Below are positions 44,382-54,813 of a stretch of DNA of 64,000 nt, piece by piece. The stretch is from Dactylorhiza incarnata (taxonomy: Eukaryota > Streptophyta > Magnoliopsida > Asparagales > Orchidaceae): NCBI GenBank assembly GCA_033032865.1, contig JAWHQI010000004.1:22054001-22118000 (forward strand), written 5' to 3'. Each line of letters starts with the position of its first letter. The first letter of the stretch is position 1. Both the position numbers and the translations under genes were made by a program. The notes beneath the pieces are model-generated. The model had not been told where the DNA came from. It searched no databases and worked only from the letters and a program-made list of their open reading frames with translations.

Positions 44382-46130
44382 TTGTTCAAAGAAAAGCTTA
44401 ACAGCTTGAACAGATCTGCCATTGGGTGTCCAAGTATCATAGCTATTAAGTCAAGAATAGCTATCTGTTCCAGGGAGAACTTTGCCATTTGGAAAGTTAG
44501 GGCAAGAATATTCATGGAGGTAATGGATCCAAGAATGTTTTTGATTGTTAAAAAAACTCCCCCCATGACGATGTTAAAGGATAAGACTCTTCTTGCCAGA
44601 TTGGACAATGAAGCAAGAAGCATCCTAGCTGGTGCAGTAGATCTGGCAACACACCAGAAGCTGAGTCATTGCACAATAGCAAAGGACATGTGGGACTTCT
44701 TAGAAGTCCTCATGAAAGGTTCACAGGAAGACTTTGAAGAAGAAACCTCTCATGAAGAAGTACGCATCAGAGCACCACTGACTTCTTCAGACAGTGAATC
44801 AGAAGATGAAGAATGTTCTGGAGCAGGAGAAAGAATACGAGCACCCTTGACTCTCACAGACTGTGACTCTAAGGATGAGGAAGTCTGTGGGTTGATGGCT
44901 CTATCAGATAAAGAAAATCTTGATGAATCACATCATGATCAGGTATACATTACTCACACATCTTTTCTACCTGCTTCAATTAAGAAAACCAAGAGTGCAT
45001 CAGGTGATTGCTCATCTTCTGAAGATGATGCAGAAGACTGCTCATCATACAACAATAAGAACCACGCTGATCTAATAGAACAGTTTGTTGATCTCTTGGA
45101 GGCTCTGAGAAAGAGCAAGAAGCTTGCTAAGGAGCAAGCTAAGGAGTTAGAATCACTCAGGCCCATTAAGGCTGAGATGAAGAAGGAAATGGGTATGTCC
45201 CCTAATGTGGGCACCAACTCCTGTGAGCTCAATAAAATCATAGACAAACTCTTTGATGAAAGAAGCCGAAAAGAAGAACTTATCAAGAGACTTAAGAATG
45301 ACATTCTTAAGGAAAGGAGCTTGGTGACTCAATTCTCTAAGCCCAAAACTATTCTGTCGATCATTGACACCTTCTCCTCCTATAAAAATAGGAGGGGATT
45401 TGGTTACAATGAAGGGGCAATGGATGCTAGGAATGGAGAAAGGGGCAAAACTAAAGCAGAGCCTCACACCACCTTTTAGAAGGTAGTACTTCCCTCAAAC
45501 AGGTATGATCAGGATAGTGTCCATGGTCACTGGATGAATGGAAGCTCTATGAGTCATGGAAATGCTCCTGACTATGGAAAGAGAAAGGGCATGGGGTTGA
45601 GTGCATTAAAGGCTCCCCATGAGGAAATTCAAATGGCCCATCATGGACCATTCGCTTTTGGTGTCCCAGTCCCCACTCTCAAGGATAATGGTACAACATC
45701 TTCTCAATCTCTTCCAGCTAAGAAGCAGACTAGTAGCCCCAGTATGATCAATTCTCACTTGAACATATCTGATGCCATCAACACAAAGACAGCTACCAAG
45801 CTGACATCTGTTGCTGACAAATAGATAATGTCAAGAAGAAACAATGATACTCGAGTAGCTAGTCAGCTCTTGGCTGAGAGAGATAGAAAGAATGTTGCTG
45901 CCTTCTCTACTGAACATACTTCAAAAATTGTTCAGAAAAGAAGGTACAACATCCATGAATGTTGGTGCTGTGGCAAAGTGGGACACTTTGCTATCGACTG
46001 TTTGCACAACCCTAGTGTGCTTAAAGCAAAGGAGAGACCTCCTGGAAGGGAACTGGTGAGTAGAGGGATTCCCTATTTTGCTAATAAGAACCTCGGACCC
46101 AAGTCACCTTGGGTTCCTAGGGGATATTAA
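44382..46130 (+). pseudogene. gag: Element 3 gag, shortened and with two nonsense codons
   Basis: One frame from 44382 to 46130 with TAG at 45477-45479 and TAG near 45822. No ATG stands at the expected start; the first in-frame ATG is within RIFMEVMD, so the original start is uncertain. N-terminal gag signature ENFAIWKVRARIFM and LDNEARSILAGAVDLATHQKL; then MKGSQ jumps directly to an acidic region, so the central gag domain seen in elements 2 and 4 appears deleted. The C-terminus has a zinc knuckle CWCCGKVGHFAIDC and ends GPKSPWVPRGY, the usual gag end. The TCG-type repeats seen in gag of elements 2 and 4 are absent. Confidence 0.8.
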
Positions 46131-46691
46131 ATCTATCTTGCAGGGTAGTCCATTTAGCCATTAAAAAGCAAACAAGGCTAATGGACAATAAATGCTCCAG
46201 GCTCAGCTCTGGACTAAGAAAACTTACCACATACCAAGGTGCACTAAACTAGGGGGAGCTAGAAGTAAAGATCAGTGGACATTCCATCGAGGTGGAGCCA
46301 CTAGCTCAAGGAGACTTAAAAGGCCAAGGTGGAGGTAACCATGTTAATGATTAACACATAAACTCATCTTTATCTAATATTGTAAATGTAACTTCCAAAA
46401 AATCATATCGTCGGAATAATGATTGGTATCGTCGAAATGACCCCATCACGACGATATCCAATCGTCAGCGGACTCTTAATTAGGTCTAAGCTTAATCATT
46501 ACAACTAAACTCGAGTTAGTCAGACATTTAACAAATGACTCTTCAACATACAACACGGACACTATAAATAAGATCAAATGTCTTAAGGTTAAAACACTCT
46601 CTACATTAACCCTAAAAAGCCGCCGTGTTCTTCACGCCCTCTAAGAGTGATCGAGTCGACAGTGCTGAAATCCCCCTTGATTAAGCAAAAG
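46131..46691 (+). promoter_or_regulatory. Internal promoter of element 3: inverted TATCGTCG motifs and TATA box
   Basis: Non-coding between gag and the extra ORF. ATATCGTCG (46405-46413), ATCGTCGAA (46429-46437) and the inverted CGACGATAT (46449-46457) form an inverted cluster sharing the TCGTCG core of the LTR. TATAAATA lies at 46563-46570, 122 bp before ATG 46692. Before 46380 nothing else is visible. This suggests separate transcription of the extra ORF. Confidence 0.62.
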
Positions 46692-48704
46692 ATGGGGCCA
46701 AAGAAGGAAGATTCTCTGTACGAAGGAAGTGAAGTGGTAAGAAATGGATTCTCAGAAGGATCAGAAGAAATCCAGAGCACCATTAAGCTGCTCGAGGAAA
46801 TCGGCCTGGAATTCGCCCTTTCTGAGCCAACAGTAATATTAAAAAGAGAAGTGTTGGAGTTCTACTCAAATTGCAAGGGTGGCTCGAAGGGAACGTTTAT
46901 GGAGAGTGAAGTTAACGGTACAAAGGTTAAGGTGAATCCCAAAAGATTGAACAGGGCCCTTCAGATGCTGGCCTTTGCCAAGGGGGAGGCAGACGAAAAG
47001 ATTACTCAGGAAGACCTTGTCAAGGCTCTAGCTTGGTGCGGACATTCGAGCAAAACCTATGGATCTCTAGAAAGGAAAAGCTTAAATCAACAAGGAAAGC
47101 TGTTAGCAGACATCGTGGGAAAAGCCCTCCTCTGCAAGGTAGGGTCACATGATAGGATATCCAAGCACATGTTCGAGATGATGACAAGGATAATCCTAAG
47201 CAAAAGGACCAACTGGGGTCAAAAAATCTTCAAGAAGATACAAGAAAGCTTTCAAGCCCCAGATATGGTAAGAATTCTATCACTATACCTTCTGTTTTCC
47301 TACCCTGAAAGTTTTAACAAAAAGTATGGAGCAAAAATCCATCACATGAGAAGGATGGATATCAAAATACTGGAAAGATGGGAAAAAGTACTGACTAGGC
47401 TCCCCAAGAAGTTGAAGACTGCAGAAGATGTGAAAAGGAAGGTAGGAAGCTCCTCTGAAGAAAGTGAGTCAAGTAACAGCTCACCTCCATCTGAATCTGA
47501 GGCAACTGTGGAGACAAGGAACGTAGTCTTCCAGACCTCTGCTCCAAGTCAGGGATCCAGGACAACTGCAGAATCAGATCAAGGTAGTACTGAAACTGAG
47601 GGGGAGAAGGACAGTGAGCTCCCTGCTCAAGTTGAAGAAGTGATCAATAAGATCATAGGAGCTGAGGATACTGGTCATTCTGAATCAGCAATGAGAGGAT
47701 ACAACCAAGAGAACCTTGCAGATGAAACTAGCAAAGACCAGCAAAGTCCTGAAATGGAGAATGAGCCAAACCACTCACCAATAAGAAAATCTCTATCTCC
47801 AATAATTGAAGGGGATGAAGAAGAGGAACAAGATGGTTCACCTCCAGAGGTTAGTCCAGTGGAGCTCCCACTATTATCTCAGATAAAGATGCTCCTGGAA
47901 GAGCAAAGATTAAAACTTGAAAGTTATGTCAACTCTGCTATCAATGATCTAAGAAGAGAACTGTCTGCTGAAACGGCAGCCCTAATTAATGATGTGAAAA
48001 ACCTGCACGAACTCACTGCCCGTACTCACAAGGGTATATCTAACCTCGGGGCTAATCAGTCAATGATCGTCGGTAGCATAGAAAAGGCATACATTGCATC
48101 CACCAAGAGGATGGCTGAACATAAAACTGATCTCAAAGAAAATCTAGATCAACACAATAAAGATCTAGACAATCATTTGTTTGAAACCAAGAATCACTTG
48201 GAAGCAAGTATCCATATGCTCAAGAACAAAATACTGGCATTCGATGAGAATCTCCACAGAGGGATATCTGAAGAAGTAATAAAGGGGGAGAGATCAATGA
48301 TAAAGGCCAGTAGTGATCATGCCATCTGGACCACAAACACCATCAGAGAAGCAATGAATCTCCCTCCTCTATATTATGACGAGCCTGCTGAAGAGCAACA
48401 TACAGACATTCCTGATACTGATGAAGGTAAAGAAAAGGAATCACTAGAGGATGAAGAAACAAAAATAAGAAAGAGAAAGTACAGGGAAGAAATGGAGAAA
48501 AAAGATGACTATGAAAGATGGAGTCCCATATCCAGGACCATCATTCTAAAAGCATGGGAGCAAGCGAAAGTTAACAAAGGTGAAAGATACAATGTATACA
48601 ATCCTCAAGAATGGGCTAAGCATGAAGATCAAGAAGAAGTTAGGAGAGAACACAGAAGAAATAAGCAAGCCAGAAGTATTCCAGAAAAAACTCCTAACCT
48701 TTAA
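46692..48704 (+). CDS. Element 3 extra ORF, intact (putative plant transposon-protein family)
   Basis: About 670 residues, start chosen at ATG 46692 (MGPKKEDS, matching MAPK of element 2) rather than the upstream non-ATG extension. Order: FYSNCKGGSKGTF and VKVNPKRLNRALQMLAF (about 70-110); LLADIVGKALLCKVGSHD (about 150-170), sharing 13 of 19 residues with element 2; ILSKRTNW and LLFSYPESFNKKYG; Ser/Glu-rich disordered middle; coiled coil around 400-560; basic IRKRKYREEMEKK and RREHRRNKQARS near the end. No membrane segment or catalytic motif is recognisable. It stays open while gag of the same copy is broken. A DNA-binding or regulatory role is inference from position, basic patches and the shared promoter motifs; an envelope-like or structural role is the alternative. 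Confidence 0.72.
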   Translation: MGPKKEDSLYEGSEVVRNGFSEGSEEIQSTIKLLEEIGLEFALSEPTVILKREVLEFYSNCKGGSKGTFMESEVNGTKVKVNPKRLNRALQMLAFAKGEADEKITQEDLVKALAWCGHSSKTYGSLERKSLNQQGKLLADIVGKALLCKVGSHDRISKHMFEMMTRIILSKRTNWGQKIFKKIQESFQAPDMVRILSLYLLFSYPESFNKKYGAKIHHMRRMDIKILERWEKVLTRLPKKLKTAEDVKRKVGSSSEESESSNSSPPSESEATVETRNVVFQTSAPSQGSRTTAESDQGSTETEGEKDSELPAQVEEVINKIIGAEDTGHSESAMRGYNQENLADETSKDQQSPEMENEPNHSPIRKSLSPIIEGDEEEEQDGSPPEVSPVELPLLSQIKMLLEEQRLKLESYVNSAINDLRRELSAETAALINDVKNLHELTARTHKGISNLGANQSMIVGSIEKAYIASTKRMAEHKTDLKENLDQHNKDLDNHLFETKNHLEASIHMLKNKILAFDENLHRGISEEVIKGERSMIKASSDHAIWTTNTIREAMNLPPLYYDEPAEEQHTDIPDTDEGKEKESLEDEETKIRKRKYREEMEKKDDYERWSPISRTIILKAWEQAKVNKGERYNVYNPQEWAKHEDQEEVRREHRRNKQARSIPEKTPNL

Positions 48705-49031
48705 AATATCATCCTAAACCGTTTGAGTACTTCATCAGGCAAGCTGATAAGGTGCAGGAAGCCAGTGCCAAGAAAGCAAAGGGTGATGCTGATAATAGAG
48801 CACCAGAGACATAGATGGCTAAATCATTAGAAGGCTAAATGTAGAAATGTCAAAACCTTTGAAAATATTTGACACTATTTATAAATGAAGTAATATTTGC
48901 CAAATTTCTTTGTTCACTCATGTTTAGCTGAAATATCATCACTACATGCTTATCTGCTTGAAATGTTAAACCTTTTATATGAATGGCATTTATCATTGAG
49001 TGAGTTATGACTTCTTCAAATAGGGGGATAT
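48705..49031 (+). other. 3' untranslated spacer and polypurine tract of element 3
   Basis: No gene. The last bases AAATAGGGGGATAT form the PPT directly before TGTTGGGAAC. A short remnant after the ORF stop (HEADQVQEASAK-like reading near 48740) may be a former C-terminal extension. Confidence 0.6.
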
Positions 49032-50843
49032 TGTTGGGAACAGTGCCCAGCAATGTTCCTGATTTGAAGAAGTGCTCAGGTCAATGATAAGTGCAAGCTG
49101 TATTTAATGTTCCATCTAGCTCATGCTTGCAGTGATCGACAATATGTCAAGTACCAGAGCTATTTCAGTAAGTACTATATTGTCAAGAAGAACAAGATTC
49201 GTTGAACGCAGCAGGATGTTCGTCAAACAAAGAATGGAGTTCGTCGAACTCAGAAGGAAGATCGACGACCGCTGAGACTTGGCGTGTTCGTCGAACGCAG
49301 AAACAAGATCATCGAACTCAGAAGAAAGATCGACGACCATTGAGAATTGGCGTGTTCATCGAACGCAGAAGCAAGATCGCCGAACTCAGAATAATGATCA
49401 TAGACCGCTGAGACTCGGCAAGATCGTCGAACGCAGAGAAGACGCAAGTATCGTCGACTTCACCAAAGTGGCCTTGTCGTCGAGAAGAACAAACATCATC
49501 GTGAAGAAGCCTTATCGCTGAAAAGGCTAAGTATGACTGATGGCGCTGAACATTGTCGTAAAGAAGGCATGTCGTCGAGAGAACAAGGTGATTACGATGA
49601 CACAGTCAGAGATGGTATATCGTCGTATATGCAGAAGTGCCAGAATGTCTCGTATGGTAAAGATATCAACATCAGAGGCCAAAGTAAGGAGAGTTGAAGA
49701 TCTATCAAGGCGTAAGGATTCGACAAAGTCTTGTCGTCGAGATATTGTCCATGACTTCGTAACGATGGAAATATCATCGAGACAGATTCAAATGTTGCGG
49801 ATGCACTGTCAGCATTTAATGCCTCCGCCTGATTGTCCAATCAATGCGTGCTCTTATGGAATGGGCGTCTGACATTAAAGGACATCACATGTTACCGTTA
49901 TGTGGCTCATCTGTCCTATAAAAGGGAACAGTGTTGCCCTAGAAAAGTATTCTTCGAAGAAAAAGAAAAAGAACTAGAAAGTATCCCGCCGCTACACTTC
50001 AATAGAACAATATTCTCGGCGGAGAAGAAGAAGATCAAGTAGAGAGCAAGCATCAAGTGCTCTCTGAAGAATCGTCATCATCATCGGCTAAAAAGTAGCC
50101 GATCAACACCAGGCAAAAGAAGTGAAGGCTGAAGAAGATCCAGTGCTGAATCTCCAGATCAAAAAACATCTTCTTCAACCTAAAGAAGCTAATCTTCATC
50201 AGGCTGAAGTTGCCAATCCCCATACGGCAGAAGTAATAGTTATTTTTATTGTAATCTCTTGTAAAGGCTTGCGAGCCGATTTATCTAGCTTGAGGGGTGG
50301 AGAGTTGTGAGGTTTGAGGGCCGAAGTAGTGGACATGCGGGTCCGACACCTTCTAGCTTGAGGGCTGGAGAGCTGTGAGGCTTGAGGGCCAGGGCAGTGG
50401 ACTTGCGAGTCCGATCTTGTCGAGCTTGAGGGCTCGGGTGCAGTAGGGGCTTGCGGGCCTAGGCTATAGGCACAGGACTTGCGGGTCTGTGTTGTGTAGG
50501 GCTTGAGGGCCTGAGTGTCGAGCTTGCGGGCTCGGGGGCAGTAGGGGCTTGCAGGCTTAGGCTGTTGGACTTGCGGATCCGTGTTGTAAGGCTTGAGGGC
50601 CTGAAGATTTGGCGGCATTTGCCGAGCCTAGCACACTGCTAGGTCGGCATAGAGGGAAAGAGGACTACTCAAGACACCCTGACTTGAGGAACATATATAC
50701 ATCATTGTGTGCTTCTCTGTGTTGCGCTCTCTATTTTATAGATCTATTAACCAGAAATAAAGAACACTTAAAAGGGGATAATATAATTTGAAAAACCTAT
50801 TCACCCCCCCTCAAGGTGATAAGTTGACACCCAATAAACAACA
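49032..50843 (+). repeat. 3' LTR of element 3
   Basis: 1812 bp, matching 42547-44363, with the same TTCGTCGAA repeats, TATAAAAG (49917-49924) and minisatellite. Followed by the TSD GATTC. Confidence 0.94.
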
Positions 50844-52345
50844 GATTCAACCATCAATTTTTCTGTAATTAGCTTCCTTGATGTGATTTCAGCATACCAC
50901 CAGATCCAGATGTATCCCCTCGATTGTCGTGATGTATCATTCATCATTGGCGATGGTTTCTACAGCTATAAGATGATGCCCTTCGGGTTAAAGAACGCAG
51001 GGGAGACCTACCAGCCGATGATGGACCATGTCTTCAAAGAGCAGAAGGGGAGGAATCTAGAAGTGTACATAGCGACCTCTTGATCAAAAGCAAGAGCGTC
51101 CAGGAGCATGTAGCTGATCTGGTGGAGACCTTCGCAACGTTGAAGAAGTTCAAGATGAGGCTCAATCCGGCAAAATGTGTATTCAGAGCTGGAAGGGGAA
51201 AGTTTCTGGGGCATCTTATCACCCCGGAAGGGGTAGAGCCGAACCTTGACAAGGTTAAGGCAATCTTGGAGATGACTTCGCCAAAGACAATGAAAGAAGT
51301 CCAAAGGTTGACGGGAAGGCTGGCGGGTCTTAGCCGCTTTCTATCAAAGGCAGAAGAGAAGTGCTCTCCGTTCTTCAAAATTCTTCGGAAGAGCAAGGAC
51401 TTCGAATGGTCCAAAGAGTGCGAGAAGGCATTCGTTAGGCTGAAGGAGCAGTTGACCCAAACACCTCTCCTTCAAAGCCCGAAGGAAGGCGAAGACCTAC
51501 TCATCTACCTGGGAGTATTAATGGAAGCAGTGAGTTATGTGCTAGTCCGAGAAGAAGGGAAGAAGCAGCTCCCCATATACTATTTTAGTCGGGTGTTGAA
51601 GAAGGCAAAGCTTCGGTATCCGATCCTGGAGAAGCTTGCCTTTGCCTTGGTAGTGTCGGCGCGGAAGCTCCAGCCTTATTTTAAAGCTCACTCCAATCCG
51701 GGTCATGACTAATCATCCTATCCGAAGTATCTTAGAAGAGCTGGAGCATTCAGGAAGGCTGGCGAAATGGTTGGTAGAACTTAGTGAGTTCGACATTTCC
51801 TTCTCTCTCCGGGTGGAGATCAAAGCGCAGGTAGTGGTAGACTTTTTAGCCGACTTCTTGGTAGAAGCAGAGCCGGGGAAGGAAGTTTCTAATCCCTTTG
51901 CTTGGATGATGTTCATGGACATAGCTTCGGGTAGAAGCGCTGTGGGAGTCGGCATCGTTCTTGTCAGCCCACAGGGAACAAGGATCTGCAAGTAGTCGAG
52001 ATCCTCTTCCCCATCACGAATAATCAAGCAGAGTACGAGGCCATAGTGGCAGGCTTGCGCCTCACGCAAGAGTTGGGCATCCAAGATGTTAGAGCCTTCA
52101 CTGATTCAATGGTAGTTGCGTCACATATTTAGGGAGAGTTTGAAGTGCGCGATGTCGTCTTGCAGAAGTATCTCGTCAAAGTAAAAGGATTGATTGGAGT
52201 CTTACAATCCTTCTTCGTAGAGCATATACCGAGAGAAGAGAACTCGACAGCGGATCGTTTGGCCAAGTATGGGTCGAGGACTGGAGGGATTATCACTGAG
52301 TTATTTCGGCCATCCATCAAAGAAGGGGAGATGATGGAGATCTAG
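50844..52345 (+). pseudogene. pol: Tat-like gypsy RT C-terminal part and two RNase H domains, broken
   Basis: RT resumes with SFLDVISAYHQIQMYPLD and YKMMPFGLKNAGETYQ. The catalytic box reads VYI then is broken by a deletion at about 51070 where YIDDLL is expected. The next frame (51080-51712) gives LLIKSKSVQEH, LNPAKCVFRAGRGKFLGHLIT, LTGRLAGLSRFLSKAEEK and a first RNase H with YLGVLMEAVSYVLVRE. A second RNase H-like block follows (FAWMMFMDIASGRSAVGVGIVLVSPQG; NQAEYEAIVAGLRL in another frame; RLAKYGSRTGG). Two RNase H domains are characteristic of the Tat group. Confidence 0.82.
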
Positions 52346-52370
52346 CAGCGCCCCTCGTAAATGGATCAGT

Positions 52371-53605
52371 TTGCAACATTCCTATCCACTGGATAGCTAC
52401 CTGCGGATGACGGGGACCAAAGAAAGTTTCGATACAAAGCGACATATTACTTATTGCAAGACGGGGAGCTATATTGCAAAACCATCTCAGGTCTCTTGGC
52501 CAGATGTGTCTCTGAAGACAAAGTACCTCGAGTGTTGGAAGAGATCCACTCGGGAGAGTGCGGAAGTCATTCTGGGACTCACACTTTGGAGCAGAGGATT
52601 CTAAGGCATGGCTACTTCTGGCCTACTATCTGTAAGGATGCGGAGATCTTCTCGAAGAAGTGTCAGAAGTGCCAGCTATTTTCCCCCTTCTGTTGCAGCC
52701 GGCCCAGCAACTTCGCTCGATCATTGCCCCATGGTCGTTTGCTATCTGGGGAATGGATTTGATAGGTCTCTTTCCTTCACCCAGTGGCTAGAGGAAGTTC
52801 ATTCTCATCATGATCGACTTCTCCAAGTGGATCGAGGCCAAAGCTCTAGCCAAGACCACCCCTCAAGTCGTGAAGAATTTCATCTGGGGGGAAATCGTCT
52901 GCAGATTCGTGATCCCCCTCGCCATCGTCACCGATAACGACCCCCAATTTGCCAGCTTGGACCTGGAAGATTTTTGCAGGCAGCTCGGAACTGATCTTCG
53001 ATTTGCTTCAGTACATCACCTGGAGGAGCAATGGGCAAGTGGAGGCCGCCAACAAGCTGATCATCAACCTACTAAAGAAGAAAGTCGAGAACCTAAGAGG
53101 TAATTGGGCGGAGCAGCTCCCTTCGGTTTTGTGGTCTTTGAGGACCACTCCTAGCTCAGCCACAGGGGAAACCCGGTTCAAACTCTCTCACGGGTCCGAG
53201 GCTCTTATTCTAGTAGAGTTTGAAGTCCAAAGTCCAAGGGTGGTTGCGGCCAAATGGAGACGAAGAATGGCAGGTGTAGAATGAGGAAGCTCAAAATCTA
53301 TCTCTCGACTACATCAAAGAACTCTGCGAATTGGCCTCAGCTCGGCAAGAGGAGATCAAGCGTAGAATGGCAAGACACTTTGACAAGCACATCCGCCTCA
53401 AGCATTTCGAAGCCGGTGATCTAGTCCTAAAGAAAGTGGACGTCGCCGGAAGGTCAGCAGCCATTGGAAAGCTCAACCCAAATTGGGAGTGACCTTTCAT
53501 CATCCACGAACTTCTTACAACAGGAGGATATTGCCTGCAGAATCACGAAGGGGAGCTGTTGGGGAACACCTGGAGCGGCGATGACCTGAAAGGGTTTTAC
53601 CCTTG
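52371..53605 (+). pseudogene. pol: Tat-like gypsy integrase, broken
   Basis: Zinc-binding segment with CGSHSGTHTLEQRILRHGYFWP and CQKCQLFSP; core with MIDFSKWIEAKAL, VTDNDPQFAS and, after a shift, NGQVEAANKLIINLLKKK. The C-terminal part reads SHGSEALILVEF, FEAGDLVLKKV, a TGA near 53491, and finally NTWSGDDLKGFYP to TGA at 53605, a typical Tat ending. At least three frameshifts. Confidence 0.82.
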
Positions 53606-54813
53606 AGCGAGAGTGTGTACGTTCCTCTCCTGTAAATTTATCGCTTATGAATAAATTCCTCACCCCCCTGAAACATGGGACAGAAAAAGGTTCTTATATT
53701 TACCTCAATAAAAAACTTTTTCAAAGAAAGGAAGAAAAATGGGTGATGCCGATCTCCGCGATAGGTTGGGAAATTGGCCTCCGACTTGATTCTCGTAAAA
53801 CCCAGAATGGATGATGGGACCAGTGCCTCGGTAGTGCGTTATCTTAAGACCAAGCCTCTACACTGACGGTCGAGATCAGCACCCCCTTGCACGTTGGCCG
53901 TAGATCCCCTAAGACTGCATTTCTCGTCCAACTAGAGAGATTATCAAGAAGAAGTCTGGACGCTGATCTCCCAATTCGACGAAGGGATGATCAAATTAAC
54001 CTATCAGGAGACCCTTGGATAAAGGTGTTGTATTCCCTCGAAATCCTACAGTGGTTCTTGTACTTATCTGCCCCGGCAAAATGTTTTTTAAATAAAGGAA
54101 GAAAAGCAGGTGAAGCCGATCGCCACGCTAGGTTGGAAAACAGGCCTCTGACTTGATTATCATAAAACCAAGAACGGATGATGGGACAGTGCCTCGTTAG
54201 TGCGTTCTTTTAAGACCAAGCCTCTACACTAACGGTCGAGATCAGCTCCACCCTTGCACGTTGGCCGTAGATACCCTCTGACTGCATTTCTCATCGGACT
54301 AGAGAGATTATCAGGATGAAGTCCGGACGCTGACCTCCCAATTCGACGAAGGGATGATCGACTTAACCCATCGGGAGACCCTTGAATAAAGGCGTCGTAA
54401 GCCCTCGAGGGCTGAAAGCTCGTAGCATAGCACTTCGTTTTTGATTATTTCGTCCAATCATTTGAGTTGGTGTGCTTAATCCCCTCTGATTATTGAGTGT
54501 ATCAGGAAAGAGTTCGTCTCATCAGCATCAACATCACAGTTGGATTGAGACCTCGGGACGGTGTGTCTCCTCGGACCTCCCAGACTGTCATTCCCTACTT
54601 GTCGATATCTTCATCAACATCAATGTCAGGTACAAGAGAAGGCCTTGGGAGCATAAGTCCCTTAGGACCTCTCCAAAGTGCTCTTCACAGGTCAACTCCA
54701 CCAAGGATTTTGAAAGGTGTGAGTCTGCAGGTGAGAGCATGTGGGTGAGAGCATAAACGAGCGAGCGAGCAGCTAAATTGCGAGTAAGGTATGATCATCG
54801 ACCGCAGCATCCA
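53606..54813 (+). repeat. Tat-like 3' untranslated region with a 367-bp tandem duplication
   Basis: No gene. A unit starting GGAAGAAAA...GATGCCGATC at 53730 repeats at 54097 (spacing 367 bp), about 85-90% alike; it contains ACGGTCGAGATCAGC and CCCAATTCGACGAAGGGATG. Long tandem repeats after integrase are usual in Tat/Ogre elements. The following 400 bp, up to element 4 at 54814, have no recognised content and may include the start of this element's LTR. Confidence 0.7.

Larger units (their letters stand above)
42547..50843 (+). mobile_element. Element 3: complete pol-less copia element (gag plus intact extra ORF)
   Basis: 8297 bp with 5' LTR 42547-44363, PBS 44366-44377, gag 44382-46130 (broken), extra ORF 46692-48704 (open), PPT before 49032, 3' LTR 49032-50843, and a perfect 5-bp TSD. 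No protease, integrase, RT or RNase H sequence is present, so integration must have used proteins in trans. The LTRs are 1817 and 1812 bp and very alike, indicating fairly recent movement. Confidence 0.92.
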
